This document shows positions 8,786-17,056 of a DNA stretch of 64,000 bases, piece after piece; within the stretch, counting starts at the first letter, position 1, and each line of letters opens with the position of its first letter. The notes below the pieces were generated by a model. That model was not told where the DNA came from and made no database searches. It saw nothing but the letters and a program-made list of their open reading frames with translations. Both the position numbers and the translations under genes were made by a program. The stretch spans positions 19,615-83,614 of the forward strand of contig JBFMFC010000011.1 of assembly GCA_040752195.1 (NCBI GenBank), read 5' to 3'. Source of the stretch: DSNY01 sp040752195. Its GTDB lineage: Bacteria > Pseudomonadota > Gammaproteobacteria > Burkholderiales > Burkholderiaceae_F.

Positions 8786-10194
8786 AGCCGGCCCGCACGC
8801 TCGCCGCGCTGGCGGTCGCGTCGCTGCTGGCCGCCTGCGCGACGACCGAGACGGCGAAACCCGCGCTCGACCTGCCGGAGGCGACCGGACAGGCGCCGAT
8901 CGGGCTCGACCGTTGGTGGGCGCTTTTCAACGATGCGCAGCTCACCGCGCTGATCGACGAGGCGCTCGCCAACAACCTCGACCTGCGCGCGGCCGCGGCG
9001 CGAATCGACGAAGCGCGCGCCAATCTGCGGCTCGCGCGCTCGGCGCTCTTTCCTTCGCTCGACGTCGCCGCCAGCTCGAACCGCAGCAAGCGCAGCGAAG
9101 CGACCGCGCTGCGGCAGGGCCCGCCGTTCACGTCGACGACGCACACCCTCGGCCTCACGGCCGCGTACGAAGTCGACCTGTGGGGCCGGCTGCGTTCGGG
9201 GCGGAACGCCGCCGACGCGAACGTGCTCGCGGCGAGCTACGACGCGCAGACCGTTCGCATCGCGCTCGCCGCGCAGGTTGCGACGACCTACTTCTCGCTG
9301 CGCGCGTTCGACGCCGAGCTCGCGCTGACGCGCGCCACGCTCGCGACCCGCGACGAGAATGTCCGCCTGCAGCAGCGCCGGCGCGAGGCGGGGGTGGCGA
9401 GCGACTTCGAGCTCGCGCAGGCCGAAGCGGAACGCGCGGCGGTCGCCGCGGTGGTGCCGCCGCTCGAGCGCGCGGTCGCGCAGACCGAAGCCGCGCTTGC
9501 GGTGCTCGCCGGACGCGGCGCGCGCGCCGTCTTCGCACCGCAGGTCGCACGTGGCGTCGACTTGGAGAAGTTCGACCCCGGCCCGGACGTGCCGCCCGGA
9601 CTACCGTCGGACCTGCTCGAGCGGCGCCCCGACGTGCGCCGTGCCGAAGCCGCACTCGTCGCGGCCGACGCGCGCATCGCCGAGGCGCGCGCGCAGTACT
9701 TCCCGTCGCTCGCGCTGACGGCATCGCTCGGCGGCGAAAGCGCCGAACTGTCCGACCTGCTGACGAGCCCTGCGCGCGTCTGGTCGATCGCGGCGGGGCT
9801 CGTGCAGCCGATCGTCGGCGCCAAACGCATCGGCGCGCAGGTCGATGCGGCGACCGCGCGGCGCGAGCAGGCGGCGCTCGGCTACCAGCAGGCGGTGCAG
9901 GCGGCGTTGCGCGACGTGCACGACGCGCTGGTCGCGCACCGCGGCGCGCGCGCGGCGCTCGCCGCGCAGGACGAGCGCCGCGCCAGGCTCAGCGAGGCGC
10001 TGCGGCTGGCCGAGCTGCGCTATCGCGGCGGCTACTCGAGCTACCTCGAAGTGCTCGACGCGCAGCGCGGGCTGCTCGCCGCCGAGCGCGAGCGCATCGC
10101 CGCGCTGCGCGACCGCCAGGCCGCACTCGTCGATCTGTACAAGGCGTTGGGCGGCGGCTGGTCTGCCAACGCCTTCGCGACGCGTTTGCGGTAA
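8782..10194 (+). CDS. RND outer-membrane factor lipoprotein (NodT/OprM family)
   Basis: 470-residue outer-membrane channel subunit, the exit duct of the tripartite pump. A signal peptide ends in LLAAC (Cys19), a lipobox as in OprM. Two homologous halves follow, each with a long coiled region (for example LDLRAAAARIDEARANLRLARS and ALVAADARIAEARAQYFPS) and a short beta-strand segment. LLERRPDVRRAEAAL is the typical NodT-family motif. Its ATG overlaps the stop of the pump gene (ATGA), so the two are translationally coupled. It ends the operon. Confidence 0.92.
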   Translation: MKPARTLAALAVASLLAACATTETAKPALDLPEATGQAPIGLDRWWALFNDAQLTALIDEALANNLDLRAAAARIDEARANLRLARSALFPSLDVAASSNRSKRSEATALRQGPPFTSTTHTLGLTAAYEVDLWGRLRSGRNAADANVLAASYDAQTVRIALAAQVATTYFSLRAFDAELALTRATLATRDENVRLQQRRREAGVASDFELAQAEAERAAVAAVVPPLERAVAQTEAALAVLAGRGARAVFAPQVARGVDLEKFDPGPDVPPGLPSDLLERRPDVRRAEAALVAADARIAEARAQYFPSLALTASLGGESAELSDLLTSPARVWSIAAGLVQPIVGAKRIGAQVDAATARREQAALGYQQAVQAALRDVHDALVAHRGARAALAAQDERRARLSEALRLAELRYRGGYSSYLEVLDAQRGLLAAERERIAALRDRQAALVDLYKALGGGWSANAFATRLR

Positions 10195-10206
10195 CCGAGC
10201 GAGTGC

Positions 10207-10222
10207 GGGCACGCGCCTTGCT
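10207..10222 (+). promoter_or_regulatory. Sigma54 (-24/-12) promoter candidate for the nitrate operon
   Basis: GGGCACG, four bases, then TTGCT (10207-10222) fits the sigma54 consensus TGGCACG-N4-TTGCW except for the first base. The invariant GG (10208-10209) and GC (10220-10221) are 12 bases apart, as required. The expected start is near 10233, about 70 bases before nasT. Nitrate assimilation operons are commonly NtrC/sigma54 dependent. NtrC sites would lie in the 3' end of the preceding outer-membrane factor gene; I could not recognise them there. Confidence 0.6.
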
Positions 10223-10302
10223 GGTCGCAGGCAGGGACGGACCGCGGTGCGCAGCCGCGGCCCGTTTTCGCCATCGCGAACGACGGTCAACGGAGGCTCG
10301 CT

Positions 10303-10899
10303 TTGCACGACGATCTGCCGCCCCGGCTGCGCGTGCTGCTGGTCGACGACGGCGCCGGGCGCGCCAATGCGCTGCGCAGCGCGCTCGCGCGCCTGGACTG
10401 CGACGTCGTCGGCGTGCTCGATTCGCCGCTGCTGATCCACGACTGCGTGCAGCGGCTGCGGCCCGACGTGGTGATCGTCGACAGCGACTCGCCGTCGCGC
10501 GACACGCTGGAGAATCTGTCGGCGCTGTCGGCGCGCATGCCGCGCCCGGTCGTCGTCTTCACGGACGACCCGAACCGCGCGGTGATGCAGCGTGCGCTCG
10601 CCGCGGGCGTCAGCGCGTACGTCGTCGCCGGCATGCAGCCGCAGCGGCTCGCCGCGGTGCTGAACGTCGCGATCGCGCGCTTCGAACAGGAAGCCGCGCT
10701 GAAGACCGAACTGGCGCACGCGAAGGAGCAGCTCGCCGCGCGCAAGCGCATCGAACAGGCCAAGGGCATCCTGATGGCGAGCCGCGGGCTCGACGAAAAC
10801 GCCGCGTACGCGCAGCTTCGCCGCCTCGCGATGGATCGCAAGGTCAAGCTCGTCGAGATCGCCGACCGGATCATCGAAGCGAAGTCGCTGCTGTCCTGA
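10303..10899 (+). CDS. nasT: NasT-like ANTAR-domain antiterminator/response regulator
   Basis: 198-residue RNA-binding regulator that allows transcription through a leader terminator of nitrate-assimilation genes. Residues 1-120 form a receiver-like domain (VLLVDDGAG, then VIVDSDSPS at the phospho-acceptor region). A coiled linker follows, then the ANTAR domain in the last 60 residues (RKRIEQAKGILMASRGLDENAAYAQLRRLAM). The start is TTG at 10303, supported by GGAGG at 10292-10296, six bases upstream. The next gene is preceded by a strong terminator with upstream hairpins, the expected target. The usual partner NasS, a nitrate sensor resembling NrtA, is not adjacent. Confidence 0.88.
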   Translation: MHDDLPPRLRVLLVDDGAGRANALRSALARLDCDVVGVLDSPLLIHDCVQRLRPDVVIVDSDSPSRDTLENLSALSARMPRPVVVFTDDPNRAVMQRALAAGVSAYVVAGMQPQRLAAVLNVAIARFEQEAALKTELAHAKEQLAARKRIEQAKGILMASRGLDENAAYAQLRRLAMDRKVKLVEIADRIIEAKSLLS

Positions 10900-11200
10900 A
10901 GGCACGCACGCACGCGCGACGCGTGCTGGTGCATCCGCCCCGCCGCGCGCCTTCCGCTGGTGCACGGCCGCACCGCTGGCGCGCCGCTCGGTCGAGCCGT
11001 GCGACCGGCGCACTTCCTCATCAAATCAACGCGTTGAGCGAGCCGGATGCCGCTGGCACGGCAACTGCTTTGTACGTTGCGCCGGCCACGACGGTGTGGC
11101 CGCAATAACGGACAACGGCGTCCGCTGTCGGCGCGCGATGGGCGCGACGACAGCGCGATGCCGTTTTTTTTTGTGTCGACCAGCCGTATCGGAGAGCCGC
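10900..11200 (+). ncRNA. Nitrate operon leader with hairpins and attenuator (probable NasT target)
   Basis: A 301-base untranslated leader between nasT and nrtA. Hairpins visible by hand are GGTGC-ACGGCC-GCACC (10959-10974), GTGCG-ACCGG-CGCAC (10999-11013), TGCCG-CTGGCA-CGGCA (11048-11063) and GGCCAC-GACGGT-GTGGCC (11084-11101), followed by a terminator. ANTAR proteins bind two adjacent stem-loops with six-base loops, having A at loop position 1 and G at position 4. The first hairpin fits that rule exactly (ACGGCC). Which of the later ones is its partner is uncertain. The arrangement supports nitrate-responsive antitermination. Confidence 0.65.
11114..11172 (+). terminator. Intrinsic terminator/attenuator in the nas leader
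   Basis: A long GC-rich stem pairs AACGGC and CGCTGTCG on the left with CGACAGCG and GCCGTT on the right. An inner GCGC/GCGC pair is also present, and nine T residues (11164-11172) follow directly. It lies between nasT and the nrtA start, inside one operon, so a conditional terminator relieved by NasT is the natural reading. Confidence 0.85.
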
Positions 11201-12466
11201 ATGGCGGAGCGAAAGGACACGGGACCGATGAGCGCACCGCGCCGCAGATTCATCAAGACGTCGGCGGCCGCCGCGGCTGCACTCGGCAGCGCGCAGGCGG
11301 TGCAGCCCATGGCGTACGCGGCGGGGTCCGACGCACCCGAGAAGAAGGAGGTGCGGATCGGCTTCATCCCGCTGACCGACTGCGCGTCGGTGGTGATGGC
11401 GGCGGTCAACCAGTTCGATGCCAAGTACGGCATCCGGATCGTGCCGACCAAGGAAGCGTCGTGGGCCGCCGTGCGCGACAAGCTGGTCAACGGCGAGCTG
11501 GACGCGGCGCACGTGCTCTATGGCCTCGTCTACGGCGTGCACGTGGGCATCGGCGGGCCGAAGAAGGACATGGCGGTGCTGATGACGATCAACAACAACG
11601 GCCAGGCGATCACGCTGTCGAAGAAGCTCGCCGAGCAGGGCGCCGTCGACGGCGCGAGCCTGAAGAAGCTGATGGACCGAGACAAGCGCGAGTTCACGTT
11701 CGCGCAGACCTTTCCGACCGGCACGCATGCGATGTGGCTGTACTACTGGCTCGCAGCCAACGGCATCAACCCGTTCACGGACGCGAAGGTCATCACGGTG
11801 CCACCGCCGCAGATGGTCGCCAACATGCGCGTCGGCAACATGGACGGCTATTGCGTCGGCGAACCGTGGAACCACCGCGCGATCGCCGACGGCATCGGCA
11901 TCACCGCGGTCACCTCGCAGGACATCTGGAAGGATCATCCGGAAAAGGTGCTCGGCACCACCGCCGAGTTCGTGCAGAAGAACCCGAACACCTGCCGCGC
12001 GATGATCGCCGCGGTGCTGGAGGCGAGCCGCTGGATCGACGCCAGCCTGTCGAACCGGCTGAAGATGGCGGAGACGATCGCCGACAAGGCCTATGTCAAC
12101 ACGTCGGTCGACGTGATCAACCAACGCATCCTCGGCCGCTACCAGAACGGGCTGGGCAAGACCTGGGACGACCCAAACCACATGAAGTTCTTCAATGACG
12201 GCTACGTCAACTTCCCGTACCTGTCGGACGGCATGTGGTTCCTGACCCAGCACCGGCGCTGGGGACTGCTGAAAAGCGACGTCGATTATCTGGCGATGGC
12301 GCGAGCGGTCAACCGCATCGACCTCTACAAAGACGCCGCGGCAGCGGCCAGGGTTGCGGTGCCGAAGGACGTGCTGCGCACGTCCAAGCTGATCGACGGC
12401 GTCGTCTGGGACGGCAAGAACCCGGCGCAGTACGCGGCCGGGTTCAAGGTCCGCGCGCTCGCCTAA
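11201..12466 (+). CDS. nrtA: Nitrate/nitrite ABC transporter substrate-binding protein (NrtA-like, Tat-exported)
   Basis: 421-residue periplasmic nitrate-binding protein of the NrtA/CmpA family. A twin-arginine signal (RRRFIKTSAAAAAALG) is near residue 14. The mature domain begins KEVRIGFIPLTDCASVVMA and contains typical NrtA stretches such as INNNGQAITLSKKL, FPTGTHAMWLYYWL and GEPWNHRAI. The ATG at 11201 follows GGAGAG closely; an alternative ATG at 11228 would also keep the signal. The Tat signal argues that this is the transporter component and not the cytoplasmic sensor NasS. It is the first gene behind the leader attenuator and is followed after 8 bases by the permease. Confidence 0.9.
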   Translation: MAERKDTGPMSAPRRRFIKTSAAAAAALGSAQAVQPMAYAAGSDAPEKKEVRIGFIPLTDCASVVMAAVNQFDAKYGIRIVPTKEASWAAVRDKLVNGELDAAHVLYGLVYGVHVGIGGPKKDMAVLMTINNNGQAITLSKKLAEQGAVDGASLKKLMDRDKREFTFAQTFPTGTHAMWLYYWLAANGINPFTDAKVITVPPPQMVANMRVGNMDGYCVGEPWNHRAIADGIGITAVTSQDIWKDHPEKVLGTTAEFVQKNPNTCRAMIAAVLEASRWIDASLSNRLKMAETIADKAYVNTSVDVINQRILGRYQNGLGKTWDDPNHMKFFNDGYVNFPYLSDGMWFLTQHRRWGLLKSDVDYLAMARAVNRIDLYKDAAAAARVAVPKDVLRTSKLIDGVVWDGKNPAQYAAGFKVRALA

Positions 12467-12474
12467 GGGGCCGT

Positions 12475-13401
12475 ATGCATGCGCTGATTTCGGATTCCCG
12501 CGCCGGAGGTGCCGACGTGCAGACGCGCGCGGCGAGCGCATCGGGCGGTCCGGCGAACGCCGCCGTCGTCGCCGCGCCGGCAGCCGGTCGCCTGACGCCG
12601 GCCGAGCGCGCGCAGGAGGCGCAGCGGCGCGCGCTGCGTGCGTCGCTGGCGAGGATCGTCGCCCCGCTGCTCGGCCTGCTGCTGCTGGCGCTGCTGTGGC
12701 ACGCGGTGGCGCGGGTCGGCGGCCAGCTGCCGACACCGGCGATGACTTGGGACGCGGCCGTGCAGGTGTTTTCCGATCCCTTTTATCGCAAGGGGCCGAA
12801 CGACCAGGGCATCGGCTGGAACGTGCTGTCGTCGCTCGCCCGCGTCGGCGTCGGTTTCGGGCTGGCGGCGGCCGTCGGCATCCCGCTCGGCTTCGTGCTC
12901 GGGCGCTTCGCTTTCGCCGGCCGCATGGCCGCGCCGGTCGTCGCGCTGCTGCGGCCGGTGTCCCCGCTCGCTTGGCTGCCGATCGGTCTGCTGGTGTTCA
13001 AGGCCGCGCATCCGGCGGCGATCTGGACCATTTTCATCTGCTCGCTGTGGCCGATGATCATCAACACCGCCGTCGGCGTGCGCCAGGTCCCGCAGGAGTA
13101 CCTGAACGTCGCGCGCGTGCTGAACCTCGGCGAATGGAAGGTCTTCGCCCGCATCCTGCTGCCGGCCGCGCTGCCTTTCGTGCTGACCGGCGTGCGACTG
13201 TCGATCGGTGTGGCCTGGCTCGTGATCGTCGCCGCCGAGATGCTCACCGGCGGCGTCGGCATCGGCTTCTGGGTGTGGGACGAGTGGAACAACCTGAACG
13301 TGCGGCACATCATCATCGCGATCTTCGTGATCGGCGTCGTCGGCCTCGTCCTCGACGGCGCACTGCTGCTGCTGGCGCGCCGCTTCGAGTACGTGCGCTA
13401 G
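12475..13401 (+). CDS. nrtB: Nitrate ABC transporter permease (NrtB)
   Basis: 308-residue inner-membrane permease of the NitT/TauT family. A hydrophilic N-terminal tail of about 55 residues precedes six membrane segments. The cytoplasmic coupling loop is RVLNLGEWKVFARILLPAALPFVLTGVRLS, the EAA-type motif contacting the ATPase. GGVGIGFWVWDEWNNLN near the C-terminus is characteristic of NrtB. It lies 8 bases after nrtA and 9 before the ATPase, so the three are one transcription unit. Confidence 0.9.
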   Translation: MHALISDSRAGGADVQTRAASASGGPANAAVVAAPAAGRLTPAERAQEAQRRALRASLARIVAPLLGLLLLALLWHAVARVGGQLPTPAMTWDAAVQVFSDPFYRKGPNDQGIGWNVLSSLARVGVGFGLAAAVGIPLGFVLGRFAFAGRMAAPVVALLRPVSPLAWLPIGLLVFKAAHPAAIWTIFICSLWPMIINTAVGVRQVPQEYLNVARVLNLGEWKVFARILLPAALPFVLTGVRLSIGVAWLVIVAAEMLTGGVGIGFWVWDEWNNLNVRHIIIAIFVIGVVGLVLDGALLLLARRFEYVR

Positions 13402-13410
13402 GAGGTCCGC

Positions 13411-14217
13411 GTGTACGCCGATGGCCGTTTCCTGCACATCGAAGGCGCGGGCAAGTCGTTCGCCACTCGCGCCGGCGAGTTCGTCGCCCTGCGCGACATC
13501 CATCTGGACATCGCGCGCGGAGAGTTCGTCGCCGTCATCGGGCACTCCGGCTGCGGCAAATCCACGCTGCTGAACCTCGTGGCGGGGCTGCTGCAGCCCG
13601 ACGCCGGCCTCGTCATCCTGGCCGGGCGCGAGGTGCGCGCGCCGGGACCGGACCGCGGTGTCGTGTTTCAGGGCCATTCGCTGCTGCCGTGGCTGACCTG
13701 CTTCGACAACGTCTACCTGGCGGTCGAGCGCGTCTTCGGCGATCGCGAGCCCAAGGCGCGGCTCGCCGAGCGCACGCATGCGGCGCTCGCACTGGTCGGT
13801 CTGGCGCACGCCGCGCACAAGCGACCGGGTGAGATCTCCGGCGGCATGAAGCAGCGTGTGGGCATCGCCCGCGCGCTCGCGATCGAACCGAAGATGCTGC
13901 TGCTCGACGAGCCGTTCGGCGCGCTCGACGCGCTGACGAGAGCGCGGCTGCAGGACGAGCTGATGCGCATCGTCGCCGCCACCGGCTCGACCGTGCTGAT
14001 GGTCACGCACGACGTGGACGAAGCCGTGCTGCTGGCGGACCGCATCGTGATGATGACCAACGGTCCGGCGGCGACGATCGGCGAGATCCTGCCGGTGCCG
14101 CTGCCGCGGCCGCGCGACCGCCTCGAAATGGCGCAGCACCCGATCTACCTGCGCTGTCGCGAACGCGTACTGGAGTTTCTCTACCGCAAACAGACGCACG
14201 TGGAGGCGACCGTATGA
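13411..14217 (+). CDS. nrtD: Nitrate ABC transporter ATP-binding protein (NrtD-type)
   Basis: 268-residue ATPase that energises nitrate import. Walker A is GHSGCGKST (44-52), the signature is SGGMKQR, Walker B is MLLLDEPFGALD, and the switch histidine is in MVTHDVDEA. The length fits the short NrtD type; the long NrtC form with a fused binding domain is not present. It starts with GTG at 13411 behind a clear GGAGG. The stop overlaps the nirB start (ATGA), coupling uptake to nitrite reduction. Confidence 0.9.
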   Translation: MYADGRFLHIEGAGKSFATRAGEFVALRDIHLDIARGEFVAVIGHSGCGKSTLLNLVAGLLQPDAGLVILAGREVRAPGPDRGVVFQGHSLLPWLTCFDNVYLAVERVFGDREPKARLAERTHAALALVGLAHAAHKRPGEISGGMKQRVGIARALAIEPKMLLLDEPFGALDALTRARLQDELMRIVAATGSTVLMVTHDVDEAVLLADRIVMMTNGPAATIGEILPVPLPRPRDRLEMAQHPIYLRCRERVLEFLYRKQTHVEATV

Positions 14218-16661
14218 GCAAGCCCAGGCTCGTGGTCGTCGGCAACGGGATGGCGGGCATCCGCACGGTCGAGGAGCTGCTCAAGCTCGCGCCGGACCTG
14301 TACGAGATCACCGTCTTCGGCGCCGAACCGCATCCGAACTACAACCGCATCCTGCTGTCGCCGGTGCTGGCCGGCGAGCAGACGATCGACGACATCGTCA
14401 CCCATCCGTACGACTGGTACGAGCGCAACGGCATCCGCCTCGTCGCCGGCAGGGCGGTCACGAAGATCGACCGCGCGCGGCGCGTCGTCGTCGTCGCCGA
14501 CGACGGCGCCGACGCGCCGTACGACCGGCTGCTGCTCGCGACCGGGTCCAATCCGGTGATCCTGCCGATCCCGGGCGCGCGGCTGCCGGGCGTCATCACC
14601 TACCGCGACCTCGCCGACACGCAGGCGATGATCGAAGCGGCGCAGCGCTACCGGCGCGCGGCGGTGATCGGCGGCGGGCTGCTCGGACTGGAGGCGGCGA
14701 ACGGGCTGCGCGCGCGCGGCATGGACGTGACCGTCGTGCACGTGATGCCGCACCTGATGGAGCGGCAACTCGACGAGACCGCCGGCAGGCTGCTGCAGCA
14801 GTCGTTGCAGTCGCGCGGTCTGCGCTTCCTGCTGCAGAAGACGACGACCGAGCTGGTCGCCGGCGAAAGCGGCCGCGTGTGCGCGCTGAGGTTCTCCGAC
14901 GGCTCGACGCTGGACGCGGACCTGGTCGTAATGGCGGTCGGCATCCGTCCGAACACCGCGCTCGCACAAGCCGCCGGCCTGCACTGCAACCGCGGCATCG
15001 TCGTCGACGACACGATGCAGACCTTCGATCCGCGCGTCTACGCCGTGGGCGAATGCGTCAGTCACCGCGGCGTCGCTTACGGGCTGGTCGCGCCGCTGTT
15101 CGAACAGGCCAAGGTGGCGGCGAACCACTTGGCCCGGTTCGGCATCGGTCGCTACGCCGGTTCGATCACCGGCACCAAACTGAAGGTCACCGGCATCGAC
15201 GTCTTTTCGGCCGGAAACTTTCTCGGCGGCGAGGGATGCGAGGAGATCGTGCTGTCGGACCCCAACGCCGGCGTGTACAAGAAGCTGGTCGTGCGCGACG
15301 ACAGGCTCGTCGGCGCCTGCCTGTACGGCGACACCGTCGACGCCTCCTGGTACTTCAGGCTGCTGCGCGAGGGACGTTCGATCGCCGACATCCGCGATCA
15401 CCTGATGTTCGGCGAACCGAATCTCGGCGACACCGGACACATGGGCCGGAGCAAGGCGCTGGTGCTGCAGGACGCCGACGAGGTGTGCGGCTGCAACGGC
15501 GTCACCAAGGGGGCGATCGTGCGCGCGATCCGCGCGCAGAAGCTGTGCACGCTGGATGAAGTGCGCAAGTGCACGAAGGCGAGTTCGTCCTGCGGCTCCT
15601 GCACCGGACTGGTGGAACAGATCCTGATCGCCACCGCCGGCGCCGACTATTCGGCTCAGCCTGCGATGAAGCCGATCTGCGGCTGCAGCGACTGCACGCA
15701 CGCCGAGGTGCGGCAGGCGATCCGCGAGCTGGAGCTGCTGTCGCTCGCGCAGGTGTTCGAGCGGCTCAATTGGCGCACGCCGAACGGCTGCGCCACCTGC
15801 CGGCCGGCGATCAACTACTACCTGATCTGCACCTGGCCCAAACGCGCGGCCGACGATCCGCAGTCGCGCTTCATCAACGAGCGCGCGCACGCCAACATCC
15901 AGAAGGACGGCACGTTCTCGGTCGTGCCGCGCATGTGGGGCGGCGAGACGAACGCCGCCGAACTGCGCCGCATCGCCGACGTGGTGGACAAGTACCGCAT
16001 CCCGACCGTGAAGGTCACCGGCGGCCAGCGCATCGACCTGCTCGGCGTCAGGAAGGAAGACCTGCCCGCCGTCTGGAAAGACCTCGGCATGCCGAGCGGG
16101 CACGCGTATGCGAAAGCGCTGCGAACGGTCAAGACCTGCGTGGGCTCCGAGTGGTGCCGCTTCGGCACGCAGGACTCGACCGCGCTGGGCAAGGCGCTCG
16201 AGCGCGCGCTGTGGCGCATGTACGCCCCGCACAAGGTCAAGCTCGCGGTGTCCGGCTGCCCGCGCAACTGCGCCGAAGCCGGCATCAAGGACGTCGGCGT
16301 GATCGGTGTCGAGTCCGGCTGGGAGATCTACGTGGCCGGCAACGGCGGCATCAAGACCGAAGTGGCGCAGTTCCTGGTCAAGGTCAAGACCGCCGACGAG
16401 GTGCTGGAGTACGCCGGGGCGTTCCTGCAACTGTATCGGGAAGAGGGCTGGTATCTGGAGCGCACGGTGCACTTCGTGCAGCGCGTCGGGCTCGATCACG
16501 TGAAGAAAAAGGTCTTGGAGGACGCGGCCAATCGCAAGGCGCTGTACGAGCGGCTGCAGTTCTCGCTCGCCGACGAGCCCGACCCGTGGCACGAACCGGA
16601 ACGCGCCGGCGTCGATCTGCGCCAGTTCGCGCCGCTCACGCCGCAGCCGGTGACGATGTGA
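14214..16661 (+). CDS. nirB: Assimilatory nitrite reductase (NADH) large subunit NirB
   Basis: 815-residue cytoplasmic flavoprotein that reduces nitrite to ammonium with six electrons from NAD(P)H. In order it shows an FAD dinucleotide fold (VVVGNGMAGIRTVEEL), an NAD fold (AVIGGGLLGLEAANGL), a BFD-like [2Fe-2S] region with clustered CGC/CGSC cysteines (about 420-500), and the sulfite/nitrite reductase half. The latter holds the siroheme-4Fe4S ligands C642-x5-C648 and C682-x3-C686. Length and domain order are those of bacterial NirB. It overlaps the transporter ATPase gene upstream and runs directly into nirD. Confidence 0.95.
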   Translation: MSKPRLVVVGNGMAGIRTVEELLKLAPDLYEITVFGAEPHPNYNRILLSPVLAGEQTIDDIVTHPYDWYERNGIRLVAGRAVTKIDRARRVVVVADDGADAPYDRLLLATGSNPVILPIPGARLPGVITYRDLADTQAMIEAAQRYRRAAVIGGGLLGLEAANGLRARGMDVTVVHVMPHLMERQLDETAGRLLQQSLQSRGLRFLLQKTTTELVAGESGRVCALRFSDGSTLDADLVVMAVGIRPNTALAQAAGLHCNRGIVVDDTMQTFDPRVYAVGECVSHRGVAYGLVAPLFEQAKVAANHLARFGIGRYAGSITGTKLKVTGIDVFSAGNFLGGEGCEEIVLSDPNAGVYKKLVVRDDRLVGACLYGDTVDASWYFRLLREGRSIADIRDHLMFGEPNLGDTGHMGRSKALVLQDADEVCGCNGVTKGAIVRAIRAQKLCTLDEVRKCTKASSSCGSCTGLVEQILIATAGADYSAQPAMKPICGCSDCTHAEVRQAIRELELLSLAQVFERLNWRTPNGCATCRPAINYYLICTWPKRAADDPQSRFINERAHANIQKDGTFSVVPRMWGGETNAAELRRIADVVDKYRIPTVKVTGGQRIDLLGVRKEDLPAVWKDLGMPSGHAYAKALRTVKTCVGSEWCRFGTQDSTALGKALERALWRMYAPHKVKLAVSGCPRNCAEAGIKDVGVIGVESGWEIYVAGNGGIKTEVAQFLVKVKTADEVLEYAGAFLQLYREEGWYLERTVHFVQRVGLDHVKKKVLEDAANRKALYERLQFSLADEPDPWHEPERAGVDLRQFAPLTPQPVTM

Positions 16662-16669
16662 GCGCCGCC

Positions 16670-17056
16670 ATGCGCGAGTGGATCGACATCTGCGCGGTCG
16701 AGGACGTGCCGCCGCTCGGCGCGCGCGTGGTGCGGCGCGGCGTGGCGGTCGCCGACGTCGCGATCTTCAGAGCCGGCGACGGCGCGCTGCATGCGCTCGA
16801 GGACCGCTGCCCGCACAAGGGCGGCCCGCTGTCGCAGGGCATCGTTGCCGGCGAGCGGGTCACGTGCCCGCTGCATGGCTGGACGATCGAGCTCGCGAGC
16901 GGGCACGCGGTGGCGCCGGATCGCGGCGCGACCCGCCGCTATGCGCTGCGTGTCGAAGGCGGTCGCGTGCTGCTGGAGGCGGGCGCGTTGTCCGCGGCGC
17001 ACGCCGCACCGCGCCCCGCGCCCTGTCCGCTGTCGCGCGCCGCCTGTCCGCGATGA
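16670..17056 (+). CDS. nirD: Nitrite reductase small subunit NirD with a Rieske cluster site
   Basis: 128-residue partner of NirB. It keeps the full Rieske [2Fe-2S] pattern: CPHKGG (C-x-H) followed by CPLHGW (C-x2-H). Some enterobacterial NirD proteins lack these ligands, so the cluster is probably functional here. The ATG at 16670 gives a normal N-terminus (MREWIDICAVEDVPPLG); a GTG at 16658 overlapping the nirB stop is an alternative. The last 20 residues are Ala/Pro/Cys rich and look like a tail. The stop overlaps the nasA start. Confidence 0.9.
   Translation: MREWIDICAVEDVPPLGARVVRRGVAVADVAIFRAGDGALHALEDRCPHKGGPLSQGIVAGERVTCPLHGWTIELASGHAVAPDRGATRRYALRVEGGRVLLEAGALSAAHAAPRPAPCPLSRAACPR

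Noticed and set aside
11201..12466. NrtA-like protein considered as the nitrate sensor NasS
   Set aside because: It has a clear twin-arginine export signal and is followed directly by its permease and ATPase genes, so it is the transport component.
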